From: Melieria omissa | Lineage: Eukaryota > Arthropoda > Insecta > Diptera > Ulidiidae | DNA length: 64,000 nt | Direction: 5' to 3' | Assembly (NCBI GenBank): GCA_963971225.1 | Contig: OZ020269.1 | Coordinates: forward strand, 28,871,783-28,935,782 | Shown here: positions 40,101-47,800 of the stretch, in pieces | How positions within the stretch are numbered: the first letter of the stretch is position 1 | Layout: every line of letters begins with the position of its first letter | The notes under the pieces: generated by a model | Databases searched by the model: none | Seen by the model: only the letters and a program-made list of their open reading frames with translations | Told to the model about the DNA's origin: nothing | Program-made: the position numbers and the translations under genes

Positions 40101-41870
40101 CCAACAAATGCAAAAGATGCAGCAACAGATAGCACAACAACAACAGCAACAACAACAACAACAGCAGCAGCAACAGCAACAAGCATCGGGCGCCAACCAG
40201 GAGCAGCTGAAGGAGCTGGAAAAGATCAGAGGCGAATTGCAGGCGGCGTGTGTGGAGCGCGATCGCTTCCAGCAGCAACTCGAGCTGCTGGTGCAAGAAC
40301 TGGAAAAGAGTCAAGTGAGTATAGAGCGTGGAAATCTTGCGCGCAAATGTTGTTAGAATTATATATTAACCACCCACTCCGCGCAGCTTTCGAATCAGGA
40401 GCAGGCCAAGCAGCTGCAAGTGGCGCAACAGCAGGTGCAGCAATTGCAGCAACAGGTACAGATGCTGCAGCAACAGGTGCAACAGCTGCAGCAAGCGGGC
40501 AGCTCCGGTGCGGCCGCCACCGATGTACAGCGGCAGCAGCTCGAACAGCAACAGAAGCAGCTGGAAGAGGTGCGCAAGCAGATCGACAACCAAGCCAAGG
40601 CCGTCGAAAGCGAGCGCAAAATCATCGAGGAGCAGCGCAAGCAGATCGAGGCCAAACGCAAAGACATCGAGGAGAAGGAGAAAAAAATGGCCGATTTCGA
40701 TGTGCAGCTGCGAAAGCGAAAGGAACAAATGGACCAGCTGGAGAAATCGCTGCAGACGCAAGGCGGCGGCGCAGCGGCTGCTGGCGAACTCAACAAAAAA
40801 CTCATGGATACACAGCGGCAGCTGGAGGCGTAAGTTGACCATTATCGAGGTTTTGCTAATATGTTGGCTTATTTGGCTTTTCATTTCATCCAATAGCTGC
40901 ATCAAGGAACTGCAAAACACCAAAGAGGAGCACAAAAAGGCCACAACCGAAACGGAAAGATTACTGCAATTGGTGCAAATGTCGCAGGAGGAACAAAACG
41001 CCAAGGAGAAAACCATTATGGACTTACAACAGTGCGTATCTCTTGGGTTATCATATCATATAAGTATAAGGCTGGCGTTGTATTTAATATTACAAAAGAG
41101 TTGAAAGTACAATAGAGATTATGTGGAACTACTTCGGAACTTATAAAACTGTCTCAAAGCGTAACATGCGTTTCCTAAGTGTACATTTCCCGGTTACGGA
41201 GCCAGTAACCTGAAGCAGCTGGTATTGTCAAGGCACAAAGAGGTCGCTTTTGACTTCAAATCTTGTAGAAAGATGTTTGAGTGATGATATAGCGATGTCT
41301 TGCCTAAGTATTCTCGAGTTGGACCAAATTGTGGGTAGAGCTTGATTGCTGGGTGACTTCCCCATTAGTTCACAGTGCTTGGTTTATGGCCCAAATTTGA
41401 TGCGTAAATTAAAAGATTGTGCGTGGTTCGAAATGCTTCTGGTACTCACACCAGCTCCAAGTCTTCAACAACGTAGTTTTTTGAAAGCTGAATGTCTTTT
41501 GCATAATATCAGTTTGATCAGTTTGAGCTTGTGTACAACTTTTGAACCTAATACCATTTGAAACCATATTTTGTACCAGTAATTTTTAAACTTGGAGGGA
41601 GGGGTTGAACCCCCAAAACCTTAGTCCCCGATTGCTACACAACCTTAATGGCAATTACTTTGATTTTTCTACTTGCAGAGCCTTAAAGATCGCTCAAGCA
41701 AAAGTAAAACAAGCACAAACGCAGCAACAACAAGATGTAAGTCGCATAGAAATAACTATAAATATGTTCAAAAATAATTTTTATTTATTGATTAAAATTT
41801 CATACATATTAATCATATTTTTTCTCTTCGACAGGCTGGACCAGCTGGATTCTTAAAGAGCTTTTTCTAA
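7158..41870 (+). CDS. brp: bruchpilot (ELKS/CAST active-zone scaffold), whole gene as seen here
   Basis: Bruchpilot builds the electron-dense T-bar at fly presynaptic active zones, clusters Ca2+ channels and tethers synaptic vesicles. The exons below translate to a protein nearly identical to Drosophila Bruchpilot as I remember it. Examples are LDEFRLEIQRRDQEILAMA, KDNQVDMARARLSAMQ, TTFGRTTMTTSQELDRAQE and the end AGPAGFLKSFF. Exons 28492-41870 give 1433 residues, almost entirely heptad-rich coiled coil with Q-rich stretches near the C-terminus. With the upstream exons 7158-7184 and 17208-18641 the product would be 1920 residues. The ELKS-like N-terminus of the long isoform (about 290 residues) was not found and probably lies left of the window. 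Nearly all exons are phase 0, so skipping keeps frame. Gene identity is very secure; the isoform structure at the 5' end is inferred. Confidence 0.96.
9150..9555 (-). mobile_element. Decayed non-LTR retrotransposon fragment (reverse transcriptase C-terminal region)
   Basis: Read on the minus strand from 9555 to 9247, the translation contains LDRVQNRAIKFIG, then LEHRRNVTCVVLFCRY and FLARTAR. These are hallmarks of the region after the polymerase domain in jockey-like insect LINE ORF2 proteins (pattern LDRVQ-RA-LIG ... LEHRR-V-...-FYRYY ... RTARLWN). The frame then meets a stop, with similarity continuing in another frame towards about 9150. It is short, 5'-truncated and dead. It lies antisense inside the first large brp intron. 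Assignment to the jockey group rests on family memory. Confidence 0.7.
13385..13557. repeat. Low-complexity (AACC/AACT)n tract
   Basis: About 170 bases are made almost wholly of AACCAACTAAC-type units with very few G residues. The tract is irregular rather than a clean microsatellite. Confidence 0.75.
17208..18641 (+). CDS. brp: brp candidate alternative N-terminal exon (478 codons)
   Basis: The exon opens right after a CATTTCAG acceptor with ATG TAC AAT and ends at CAA|GTAAGT, a strong donor. The next stop lies past the donor at 18684-18686. The sequence is GC-rich with strong G/C third-position bias, unlike its surroundings, so it is real coding sequence. It encodes a disordered region: Pro/Tyr-rich start, RRRRYSIAGLP at residues 62-72 (a basophilic-kinase-like site), a possible helix around residues 95-118 (NIVNLLNEAHKSISRSSQI), a polyalanine run near 186-196, Gly-rich and His/Gln-rich parts, and PKLPPEPKRQ at the end. 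The phase-0 donor fits the acceptor before 28492. No other gene partner lies downstream before the brp exons. I do not recognise a domain, and its assignment to brp is inference. Confidence 0.7.
19089..19361 (+). CDS. Possible alternative terminal exon with (Asn-His)n tract
   Basis: After TTTTAG at 19083-19088 a frame stays open for 90 codons to TAA (19359-19361). It begins FFAKLERNDNG, passes through a Lys/Arg-rich part (GKRIKQVTRS) and an Asn-His repeat encoded by CCACAA units (19243-19310), and ends with SDVISECKSEQ. It is in phase 0 with the donor at 18642, so joining after a 447-nt intron would give a short protein that lacks the coiled coils. No family resemblance is seen. The alternative is 3' untranslated or intronic sequence with a chance frame. 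Confidence 0.25.
   Translation, partial: FFAKLERNDNGKSELIGKRIKQVTRSMAMTNQANSFRVPSAGASDRDHDPPTHNHNHNHNHIHNHTHNHNHNHIHPPPVSDVISECKSEQ
19240..19315. repeat. CCACAA hexanucleotide repeat
   Basis: Irregular copies of CACAAC/CCATATCC units occur, with two similar halves each ending in CATATCCA. In the + frame they encode Asn-His dipeptides. Confidence 0.8.
20503..20560 (+). mobile_element. Possible piggyBac-like element end
   Basis: TTAACCCTGGAACTCC is followed by the perfect dyad GGGTCAATTTGACCC (20528-20542). TTAA followed by CCCT with a subterminal GGTCA/TGACC dyad is typical of piggyBac-type ends. I did not find the matching inverted end (AGGGTTAA), so this may be a solo or truncated end or chance. 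Confidence 0.3.
23071..23082. repeat. GC-rich perfect palindrome in CCGGTAC repeats
   Basis: CCGGGTACCCGG is a perfect 12-base palindrome. It is followed by two more CCGGT(A/G)C-type units up to 23100. It is conspicuous because the flanks are AT-rich. Confidence 0.8.
24471..24560 (+). repeat. Dispersed repeat, copy 2
   Basis: It matches 3580-3668 in the same orientation (ACTGGTCATAACAACCC...). Both share the downstream GCCTCTGCTTT and TTCCAGTT segments. Confidence 0.6.
26855..27400. repeat. Degenerate tandem repeat, about 200-255 bp unit
   Basis: Three diverged copies are visible from a shared landmark (ATTTCTCGTGAATG-like) at about 26857, 27114 and 27310. A second landmark, GTCATTTGACACATT, occurs at 27009 and 27208, 199 bases apart. 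Copies differ by many substitutions and indels, so the array is old. Confidence 0.55.
28492..28581 (+). CDS. brp: brp exon, first of the shared coiled-coil part
   Basis: Thirty codons from LDEFRLEIQ to KTLEEQHQ, between acceptor TTCAAAAG and donor GTAAAT, in phase 0 at both ends. In Drosophila Bruchpilot this segment follows the N-terminal ELKS-like part. Either that part or the 478-codon alternative exon could splice here. Confidence 0.92.
28732..28977 (+). CDS. brp: brp exon (82 codons, coiled coil)
   Basis: It runs from DYQRHIAVLKESLCAKEEHY to KINVLQRK between TTTACGTAG and GTCTGT, phase 0. It holds the VLKES-AKE region shared by vertebrate ELKS/CAST and fly Bruchpilot. The intron to the next exon is 259 nt. 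Confidence 0.95.
29237..29725 (+). CDS. brp: brp exon (163 codons, coiled coil)
   Basis: It starts IENLEDLLKEKDNQVDMAR after CCCGTGTAG and ends LKHDLERSQ before GTACTC, phase 0. It includes SSEGALTSLEEAIGDKEKQ, matching the ELKS family (ALATLEEALSEKE in vertebrates). Heptads run without break. The acceptor has a weak pyrimidine tract, but the protein match fixes the border. Confidence 0.95.
29726..30114 (+). other. brp intron
   Basis: A 389-nt intron with a CTAC/ACTACT-rich stretch near its 3' end (30050-30105). No feature stands out. Confidence 0.8.
30115..30147 (+). CDS. brp: brp microexon (11 codons)
   Basis: MQLDEQTTLHK lies between CATATTAG and GTAAGC, phase 0. Drosophila Bruchpilot has the equivalent VQLEEQTTLHK directly before TTFGRT, so the microexon is well supported despite its size. 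Confidence 0.9.
30148..32654 (+). other. brp intron with a candidate cassette microexon
   Basis: A 2.5-kb AT-rich intron. It contains a possible 39-nt cassette exon (30970-31008) and degenerate internal repetition between about 31590-31650 and 31850-31925 (shared GGTTTTAGCAAGG-like phrases). No other coding sequence was seen. Confidence 0.6.
30970..31008 (+). CDS. brp: brp candidate cassette microexon (13 codons)
   Basis: A 39-nt segment, SVQKLMLESGKLS, is bounded by GCATTACAG and the strong donor GTAAGTCC, phase 0 at both ends. It lies between the 11-codon microexon and the TTFGRT exon and would insert without shifting frame. I do not remember this peptide in the main Bruchpilot isoform, so it would be optional. 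The short length makes a chance occurrence possible. Confidence 0.5.
32655..32771 (+). CDS. brp: brp exon (39 codons)
   Basis: TTFGRTTMTTSQELDRAQE through LRVTQ, between GGTGATTAG and GTACTG, phase 0. It matches the Drosophila protein residue for residue as far as I can recall. Confidence 0.95.
32772..36978 (+). other. brp intron with a candidate 21-nt microexon
   Basis: A 4.2-kb intron. Apart from the candidate microexon at 35243-35263 it shows only AT-rich sequence and short runs such as (CCA)n at 35379-35393. Frames at 34241-34504 and 35556-35759 have no family resemblance. Confidence 0.6.
35243..35263 (+). CDS. brp: brp candidate microexon (7 codons)
   Basis: GGC GAT ACA GAA AAA CGT TTT (GDTEKRF) lies between TTCATTCTTATAG and the strong donor GTGAGT, phase 0 on both sides. 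It sits between the exon ending LRVTQ and the exon starting SDAERARE. The charged peptide would fit a coiled coil and adds exactly two helical turns. It is absent from the main isoform I remember, so it would be a regulated insert. Confidence 0.5.
36979..37161 (+). CDS. brp: brp exon (61 codons, coiled coil)
   Basis: SDAERAREEATALQEKLEK through ARIHADRDR, between ACTTTTAG and GTACGA, phase 0. It is highly charged with regular heptads. The intron that follows is only 71 nt. Confidence 0.95.
37233..37553 (+). CDS. brp: brp exon (107 codons, coiled coil)
   Basis: AFSEVDKMKEEMERTQATL through REKLEKTQ, between CGCTTGCAG and GTAGGT, phase 0. Its 3' part encodes KLTYDYDNLQSQLDKAL, conserved in Drosophila. 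Confidence 0.96.
37841..38029 (+). CDS. brp: brp exon (63 codons, coiled coil)
   Basis: MQLARIQKERDQFSDELET through HAIQQKLQ, between CTAACGTAG and GTAATA, phase 0. The initial ATG is an internal Met after the junction, not a start. Confidence 0.95.
38288..40006 (+). CDS. brp: brp largest exon (573 codons, central rod)
   Basis: From MERDDAVTEVEILKEKLDK to AAQEMHKRIQ, between CGCTTTCAG and GTAAGT, phase 0. It is an almost unbroken coiled coil, consistent with the long filament that reaches from the membrane into the cytoplasm. Two breaks are visible: a Ser/Ala-rich linker around AISPAESVRASMSAGERQE (residue about 345 of the exon) and a Pro/Gly-rich linker (HPVAPVAPAE, then AAGPSGGAVGGGAS). 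The Drosophila protein has breaks in the same places. The exon is GC-richer than its introns. Confidence 0.97.
40072..40314 (+). CDS. brp: brp exon with polyglutamine tract (81 codons)
   Basis: MMDQHIKEQHQQMQKMQQQ leads into a 16-residue glutamine run encoded by mixed CAA/CAG (about 40132-40182), then ASGANQEQLKELEKIRG to LEKSQ before GTGAGT. It is phase 0. The Drosophila protein is also Q-rich here, with a different pattern. The mixed codons suggest a run that slips rarely. Confidence 0.95.
40387..40829 (+). CDS. brp: brp exon (147 codons plus 2 nt, Gln-rich coiled coil)
   Basis: It runs from LSNQEQAKQLQVAQQQVQQ to MDTQRQLEA, and ends GAGGC|GTAAGT with two bases of the Ala codon. It is the first exon of the shared part that leaves phase 0. 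QQQVQQLQQ repeats are followed by the conserved KRKDIEEKEKKMADFDVQL segment. This region matches the C-terminal part of Drosophila Bruchpilot used to raise the nc82 antibody. Confidence 0.96.
40897..41031 (+). CDS. brp: brp exon (44 codons plus split codons)
   Basis: After TTCATCCAATAG it completes Ala and reads CIKELQNTKEEHKKATTET to TIMDLQ plus two bases, ending CA|GTGCGT. The split CA|A codon rejoins with the next exon to give QQALKIAQ as in Drosophila, which fixes both borders. Confidence 0.94.
41032..41678 (+). other. brp intron
   Basis: A 647-nt intron, long compared with its neighbours in the 3' part of the gene. No coding or repeat similarity was recognised in it. Confidence 0.7.
41679..41736 (+). 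CDS. brp: brp penultimate exon (19 codons)
   Basis: After CTTGCAG it completes the Gln codon and reads ALKIAQAKVKQAQTQQQQD to the donor GTAAGT, phase 0. It supplies the glutamines before the vesicle-tethering tail. Confidence 0.94.
41835..41870 (+). CDS. brp: brp last coding exon, vesicle-tethering tail
   Basis: AGPAGFLKSFF and TAA follow CTCTTCGACAG. In Drosophila the last 17 residues of Bruchpilot are needed to tether vesicles at the T-bar (the brp-nude phenotype). Here those 17 residues are split over this exon and the end of the previous one. No IWA motif, the RIM-binding end of vertebrate CAST/ELKS, is present, as is normal for flies. Confidence 0.95.
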   Translation, partial: AGPAGFLKSFF

Positions 41871-44800
41871 AAAGTATTAAACGAAAAACAGAAAATTCCA
41901 ACAACCCAACAAACAAAACAGCTCTTTTTATTATTGTATTGTACATTTAAACTACCAGTAACCTCAGTATTGATTTCATTCTGGCAATGAACAGCATACA
42001 CTCGTATTTGAATCTTTTTTACTCGACTTTTTGCTGATCACTGTCTTTTCTAACTTATTATTTTAAGCAACTCAAACATTGTGTAATTTAAATCTTGTAT
42101 AACAAAAAAATTCAAAAACCCACATACACACACCCACGCAACATTAATGAATGAGGCCCATTTGTTGTGGGCAACTGAAGGCAAACAAAGCTACAATTCA
42201 GAGCAGCATCCAACAAACAACAAAGGACAAAGTCAAAATTCATAACTTTGCAACGTTTTTGTGAATTTCTTTCCCACAGCATTGTTGTTGTACGAATACA
42301 TACATACTTGCATGTATGCCAAGTTAAACTAATAAAATTCATATGTGATGTAATGGTATGAACCAAATGAAATTCAAACGCTGATAGGAGACTCATTGCA
42401 GCATTGAACGCTTGGAGGTAGTCAACAGTGGCTGATGTGGCCAGAAGATGGAGTAGCGGCCGGAACGAACCAACAACAGAAAGAGCAAAAGCAAATGATG
42501 ATATAACAGTGGTAATAGTAGAGGAAGTGCAAGGAGAAATGGGGCCCAATTGTTAGTGCGCGTATTTGTAATTGTCGCAGCATACTCACTCTACAGCATA
42601 TTCGGCCATCGCGGCAGATCACAGCAGCAAGGCAAAGCGAAATTTAGCAAAAATGAGATAACCAACAGACGAACAAGCGAAGAACCAGACAACAACAAAA
42701 CCAAAACAATAGAAAAACAAATGCATTAGTAGTTATAAATATAGACAATTGAGATAAATAAAATGAAAGAAAATTAATTAATTAATGACTTAAATAAATA
42801 AATTGAATAAATTATATCCACAGTTATAGTTAGTTAATTTATTATAAAATAATTAGTGTACATATTAGAACAAATTATAGTAAAAAAACAACAACTTTAT
42901 TTTAAATGATTGAACTAATACAAACAATATACATACATACATATTTGCATACATGCCGACATCACAATACTAACATGCGTGCATACATACATACACACAA
43001 ACATACATAAGTGTGTATGTTATGCCTCCAATAGTATATTATTAGAAATGTACCAAAAGCAAGAAGTGGGCGGAAAAAAGAGTAGCAAAACTTTACAAAC
43101 AGGGCAACGGCAAAGTGAAAGAATCACCCCACACGACCCCCTCTCTACCTAACCACACATGACCATATACATAGCTAATATACAATACTACATACATACA
43201 TACATAAATACATATACATATATATATATATATTTATAGTACGCGTACATGATGCAATATTAATAACAGTACCTTTCTCAACTAAAGCACCACTACTAGC
43301 TAACTACAATACAAACAAAAACAAATATACATAGATACACATACACACATACATACAACACATTGTAAACATACCACAAATAGTGGCAGTAAATTTTATA
43401 TCCATTACTACCGCTGACAGCTGACACTAGCCGGCGATTGGTCCGCCCATCGCCCAACGTCGGCTAGCCGTGTACCATATTTAATCGTCTGGTCAGCACT
43501 CGACTTGCTCTCAATCTCTCAAGTTCTCGCTCTCTCTTTATCTCTTTCACTCACTATCTGTCTGTCTCACTTGCTCTCTGTATGTTTTTCTTCTACTTGC
43601 AACTACCGTTTAGATAGATAATCGTAAAGCGCCCACTCGCCCACATCACGCCCACCTTTCGCTTAAAAAAACTCGTCTGTTTGCCTCGACTGCCTTTATT
43701 TCTTTATCAATAAATAATGACAAAAACAATTATAGCAAAAAAAACACAACATTTTGCAAATTAACACAAAGAAATTAATATCTCAAATAAACAAAGCAAA
43801 CTATCACTGCAATTTTCCATTCATTTTTTCTTCATATTCAATTCGATTCGCAAATACTTGCAAAAATTATACATTATTGCAATTGCAAATTTACAAAAAA
43901 ATTATTTGCTAAAAAATCGGTTGCCCTGCATTTATCAATTGTAAAGTTTTTTCAAAGTTCGAATTTCTGCTTTCTTCTCGATCAATACCCAATGAAATTG
44001 TTGCATTAAACCCAAATGGCCCAAATGAATGGCGCACGCGTTCGATAGAAGTGAGCATATGTATGTTGTTGTTATCAAGTACATGTATATCATATAAATA
44101 ACAAGCTATATAAATACATATACATATATATATACATATATATAAATACAAAATATATAAAAGACGTGCAAGAACTTACATTTGAATTGAAACGATATGT
44201 AGTTACTCAAAAATGGCAAACGCAAATACATAGCATATACATACCATACATATAAATACACATAGCGCTATCACAATACATGCATACAACTACATACGAA
44301 ATTATCGCAAAAGCATTTATTGATGAGAGCAGCAATAATGAAAACAAATGCAAAACAAATGCGAAACAAGTTAGGAAATATCGGACAGCACTGAACAACA
44401 TCAACACCGGACATGGCAAGCAGAGATAGCGCGTGCGCAGAATATTTTTAATACAAGTTTTATCAATTCAACACTGGATAAAAGATTCGCTGACCTTAAG
44501 TAAGAACTTTAAAATGGTGTCAAAGGCAAAAATATATGAATTCTCCTCTGCCTTATGGACAGTTTTCTCTTCTCCTACTTGTTCATCTTCTTATTTGTTA
44601 TCTTTATCTTTGACTTTTTTTCAAGTACACTGCTCTTCCGGACTGATTTACAAACGTGTATGTCTGTCAAATTTTGAGTTGAAGAGGCAGTTTTCAGGGC
44701 TCTAGTGTCTTTGTAACATTGAGCCTGCCGTGTGTTCGGACTTCGAGCGCCATAGCTGGTGTAACGATTAGAAGCACGGAAATTGATTGCTTTCAAATTG

Positions 44801-47800
44801 TATTATATGATGCACTTACTAAATTGCTTTAAAATTGTTTTAATGATGTAATAATCTGCGCTGCTGATAGTGACGCCGTACATTTAAGGCAAAGACGCAC
44901 AAGATTGATGTTAACAAGCGTTAGTAGCGCCTAGCTATCATTTGGCCATGCAGTCCCTTAGGTCAGCCAGTTTCATGCGCCAAGTAAAATGGCAAAAAAT
45001 TCTCATTCAATACCATTTCTTAAAAAACTACAAATGTCTTTGAATTAAGAAATTCCATGTATATGCTTTGCACAATTTTTTCATACATTTCAGTGATTTT
45101 GTCTATAAAATCTAAGGAAGCTTGCATAAAATTTGAAGCTATATCTTATACCACAGACTCAGATCTGAAACATAATTATCAAAAGAGTTAGTTAAAAACC
45201 TTCAAGAGATAATTTTTTAAAGGATATTACTGACTAACTGATTACTAACTAAAAAGGCCACCATTTTCTTCTTTCATCAACAAGTACTCAAGTATTTAAA
45301 TAAATATTTTATATACATACAAATGTATCTATGTCACTATAATGTTTGAGTCTTTTAAAAGAACGTCGTATCAGTAAATGAAAAACCGAGTATGTTTTGT
45401 TACTACGAGCATGAATGATCTCTAGTTGCATGCCTATATAATCTGTTGGTTGGATCTCGAAAAAAAGGGGTTTTTTCTTGCACACTGTAATTGTTCCAAG
45501 TCGCAGACACAAGACTGCTGCATTAGTTTTTAGTTCAGTGCAACTTACCTAATGTTTGTCAAACCGTGTTAAAGAGTTTCTATTAGGCCTCCATAAAGCT
45601 GCCACTTTCAAAGAGTACTAAACTCTTTGTCGTCATGAATCAGTCTTAAAGTTTTCTGCTCCTTAACTACTTAAGTTAAAAGTTTAATTGTATCAAAATC
45701 TATATTTATGAGCAGTGGCGGATTCAAGGGGTTTTGGAGGTTGAAGCCCTTTCAAAATATTAGGGTCGACTTTAAAACTACACACAAATGAAAATTACTT
45801 CCTGAACCCCCCAAAAAACATATTTTTCTGAATATGCCCCTGTGTATGACTATTTAACAGAGATTCAATATCAAGTTTATAGCGCACTTTTAGTTACGCT
45901 AACTGTTTGTCAACGAGCGTCATATCTGCTTGCCATCAGCCCAAAAGTATGTCAGCAATGACCACTGCTAAGCCAGTCAATGTTCGCATTTTGTAGTAGT
46001 CACACTTGCTCTACATATGTACAGCATAAACTCAGGCTGATTGCTCGGCTCCGACACGCCAACAACGAGTAGGCATCACATCATAGCCACACATATGCAT
46101 ATATCATACATACCTACATTCACAAATAGACATACAAAAATACTTATAAATATGAGCGATTGACACTAGCATTGATTTTGTTTGAGTTCTTTGAGTAATT
46201 AAAATGAAATGGAAATATATTTATAAACGAGAAATTCATAAATCTAAGATATCACTGCCATGTTGCAAATAACTAAACTTATTGAACTTATAATTACTGT
46301 ACTTATTGACTTAATTTTCGCTAAACATAACAAAAAATGAGAAATTGATATTGAATAAAAGAGAACTTCATGTTACTTGGATGCAATTTTTCTGATCTGA
46401 TTTGCGAATTTTCTGTTTTTCAGAAACTCTTAAAACTGACCCCGATGTTGTTGATCCTGAAAATAATGATGATGATGATGATGATGATGATGAAAGTATT
46501 GATAATGATGATGATGATGAGAGAATATATTTGCATACACTACCCATAAAACTAACTACAGATCATATCATGTATTTTAAATATCTCATGAAAATACAAA
46601 AACAATACAAGAATAGCGAGACGCTAAGGCCAGAGAATGGCATGTACGATAAGCAAAGGACACAATAGCATACAATTAGGCGTAGCTTAGCAATGTATAA
46701 GTAGATGTGGGGAAGTTAGGCAGTAGTCAAGTAAACGGGTGTGAAAGGGAGAAAGGTGAGCTAGTGAAGTGTAGATGGAGACGTGTCTCTGAATGAGGAG
46801 TAGCTTCAATTCGCTAGCTAAGTTAAACATATTTAGGAAAAGGCATGGAAATAGAATATTCAAGCATTTATTTAGCCATAAAACACACACACACACGCAT
46901 ACACACACGCACGCCTGCGCACGCCTACCAAAAACCAATTGGTTTGCTTGAGAGATTCATTTATTGAAATCCAGTAGTAGTAACCAGTAGTCGAGGAACT
47001 TTATGAATAAATCTATGGGAATCATTGAAATGGCACGGGAGCGATTAGCAACTGTCGACAGAACGGCAACTAAGAAGGGTAATTGTGTATGAACGGCAGA
47101 CGCACTTGATCTGCAGATACTTTAAACACACACATTCACACAATTTATGCCTTATCCTATTTAACTGATAAAACAATAACTTGAATAATACAAAAACAAA
47201 AACTGAAATTATTAAACAATACAAATACGAGAACTAAAACTACAATGCAATCAATAACGATCTGCCTTTTGTTTGGCATTTGACACAACACATTTTAGTC
47301 TTTTCAAAAACTTTTCAAAACAATAATTGCTGGCTCGAATAGTTTGCGTATTGCTAAATTTCAAATAGCTTGTCGGTTGGTTGATGTGAGTGTCGGCTAT
47401 TGCAAGCCCTAGAGCGATAGAGTGGCGAGAGTTGGGTCTAGAGATAAACTAAAACAAGGCCATATTATATTTTAGCCTTATTTGCCCTTTTTAAGAGTTC
47501 ACTGTATTTTTGTTTGTCTGATAATTGAGTTTTCAATTGAATGTTTTGATTGGGAAATTGTAAGCAACCAAATTGATGACTAACATCAACATTGGTTTGA
47601 GATTTATTGCTCATAAGAGATTGCTTTGAAATATGTCATTTTCTCCTACAATGTTATTGTTGATTGCAGCTGCATGGCAACCAAGGCTGCACAGCGTATA
47701 TGTCGCCAAGCTCTCAAACCCCCTATTTATCTTCTATCCAACTTTTCTTCTTTCGTATTTTATTCTCGTGGAAAATTTCCAGTTTTATCTCTCTACTGTC

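Noticed and set aside
38860..40314. Several long minus-strand Ser/Arg/Leu/Cys-rich frames opposite brp
   Set aside because: They mirror GAG/CAG-rich coiled-coil codons of brp and carry no family motifs.
43404..43475. Imperfect GC hairpin (CTAGCCGGCG ... CGTCGGCTAG)
   Set aside because: The stem is interrupted and short; not enough for a microRNA or terminator call.
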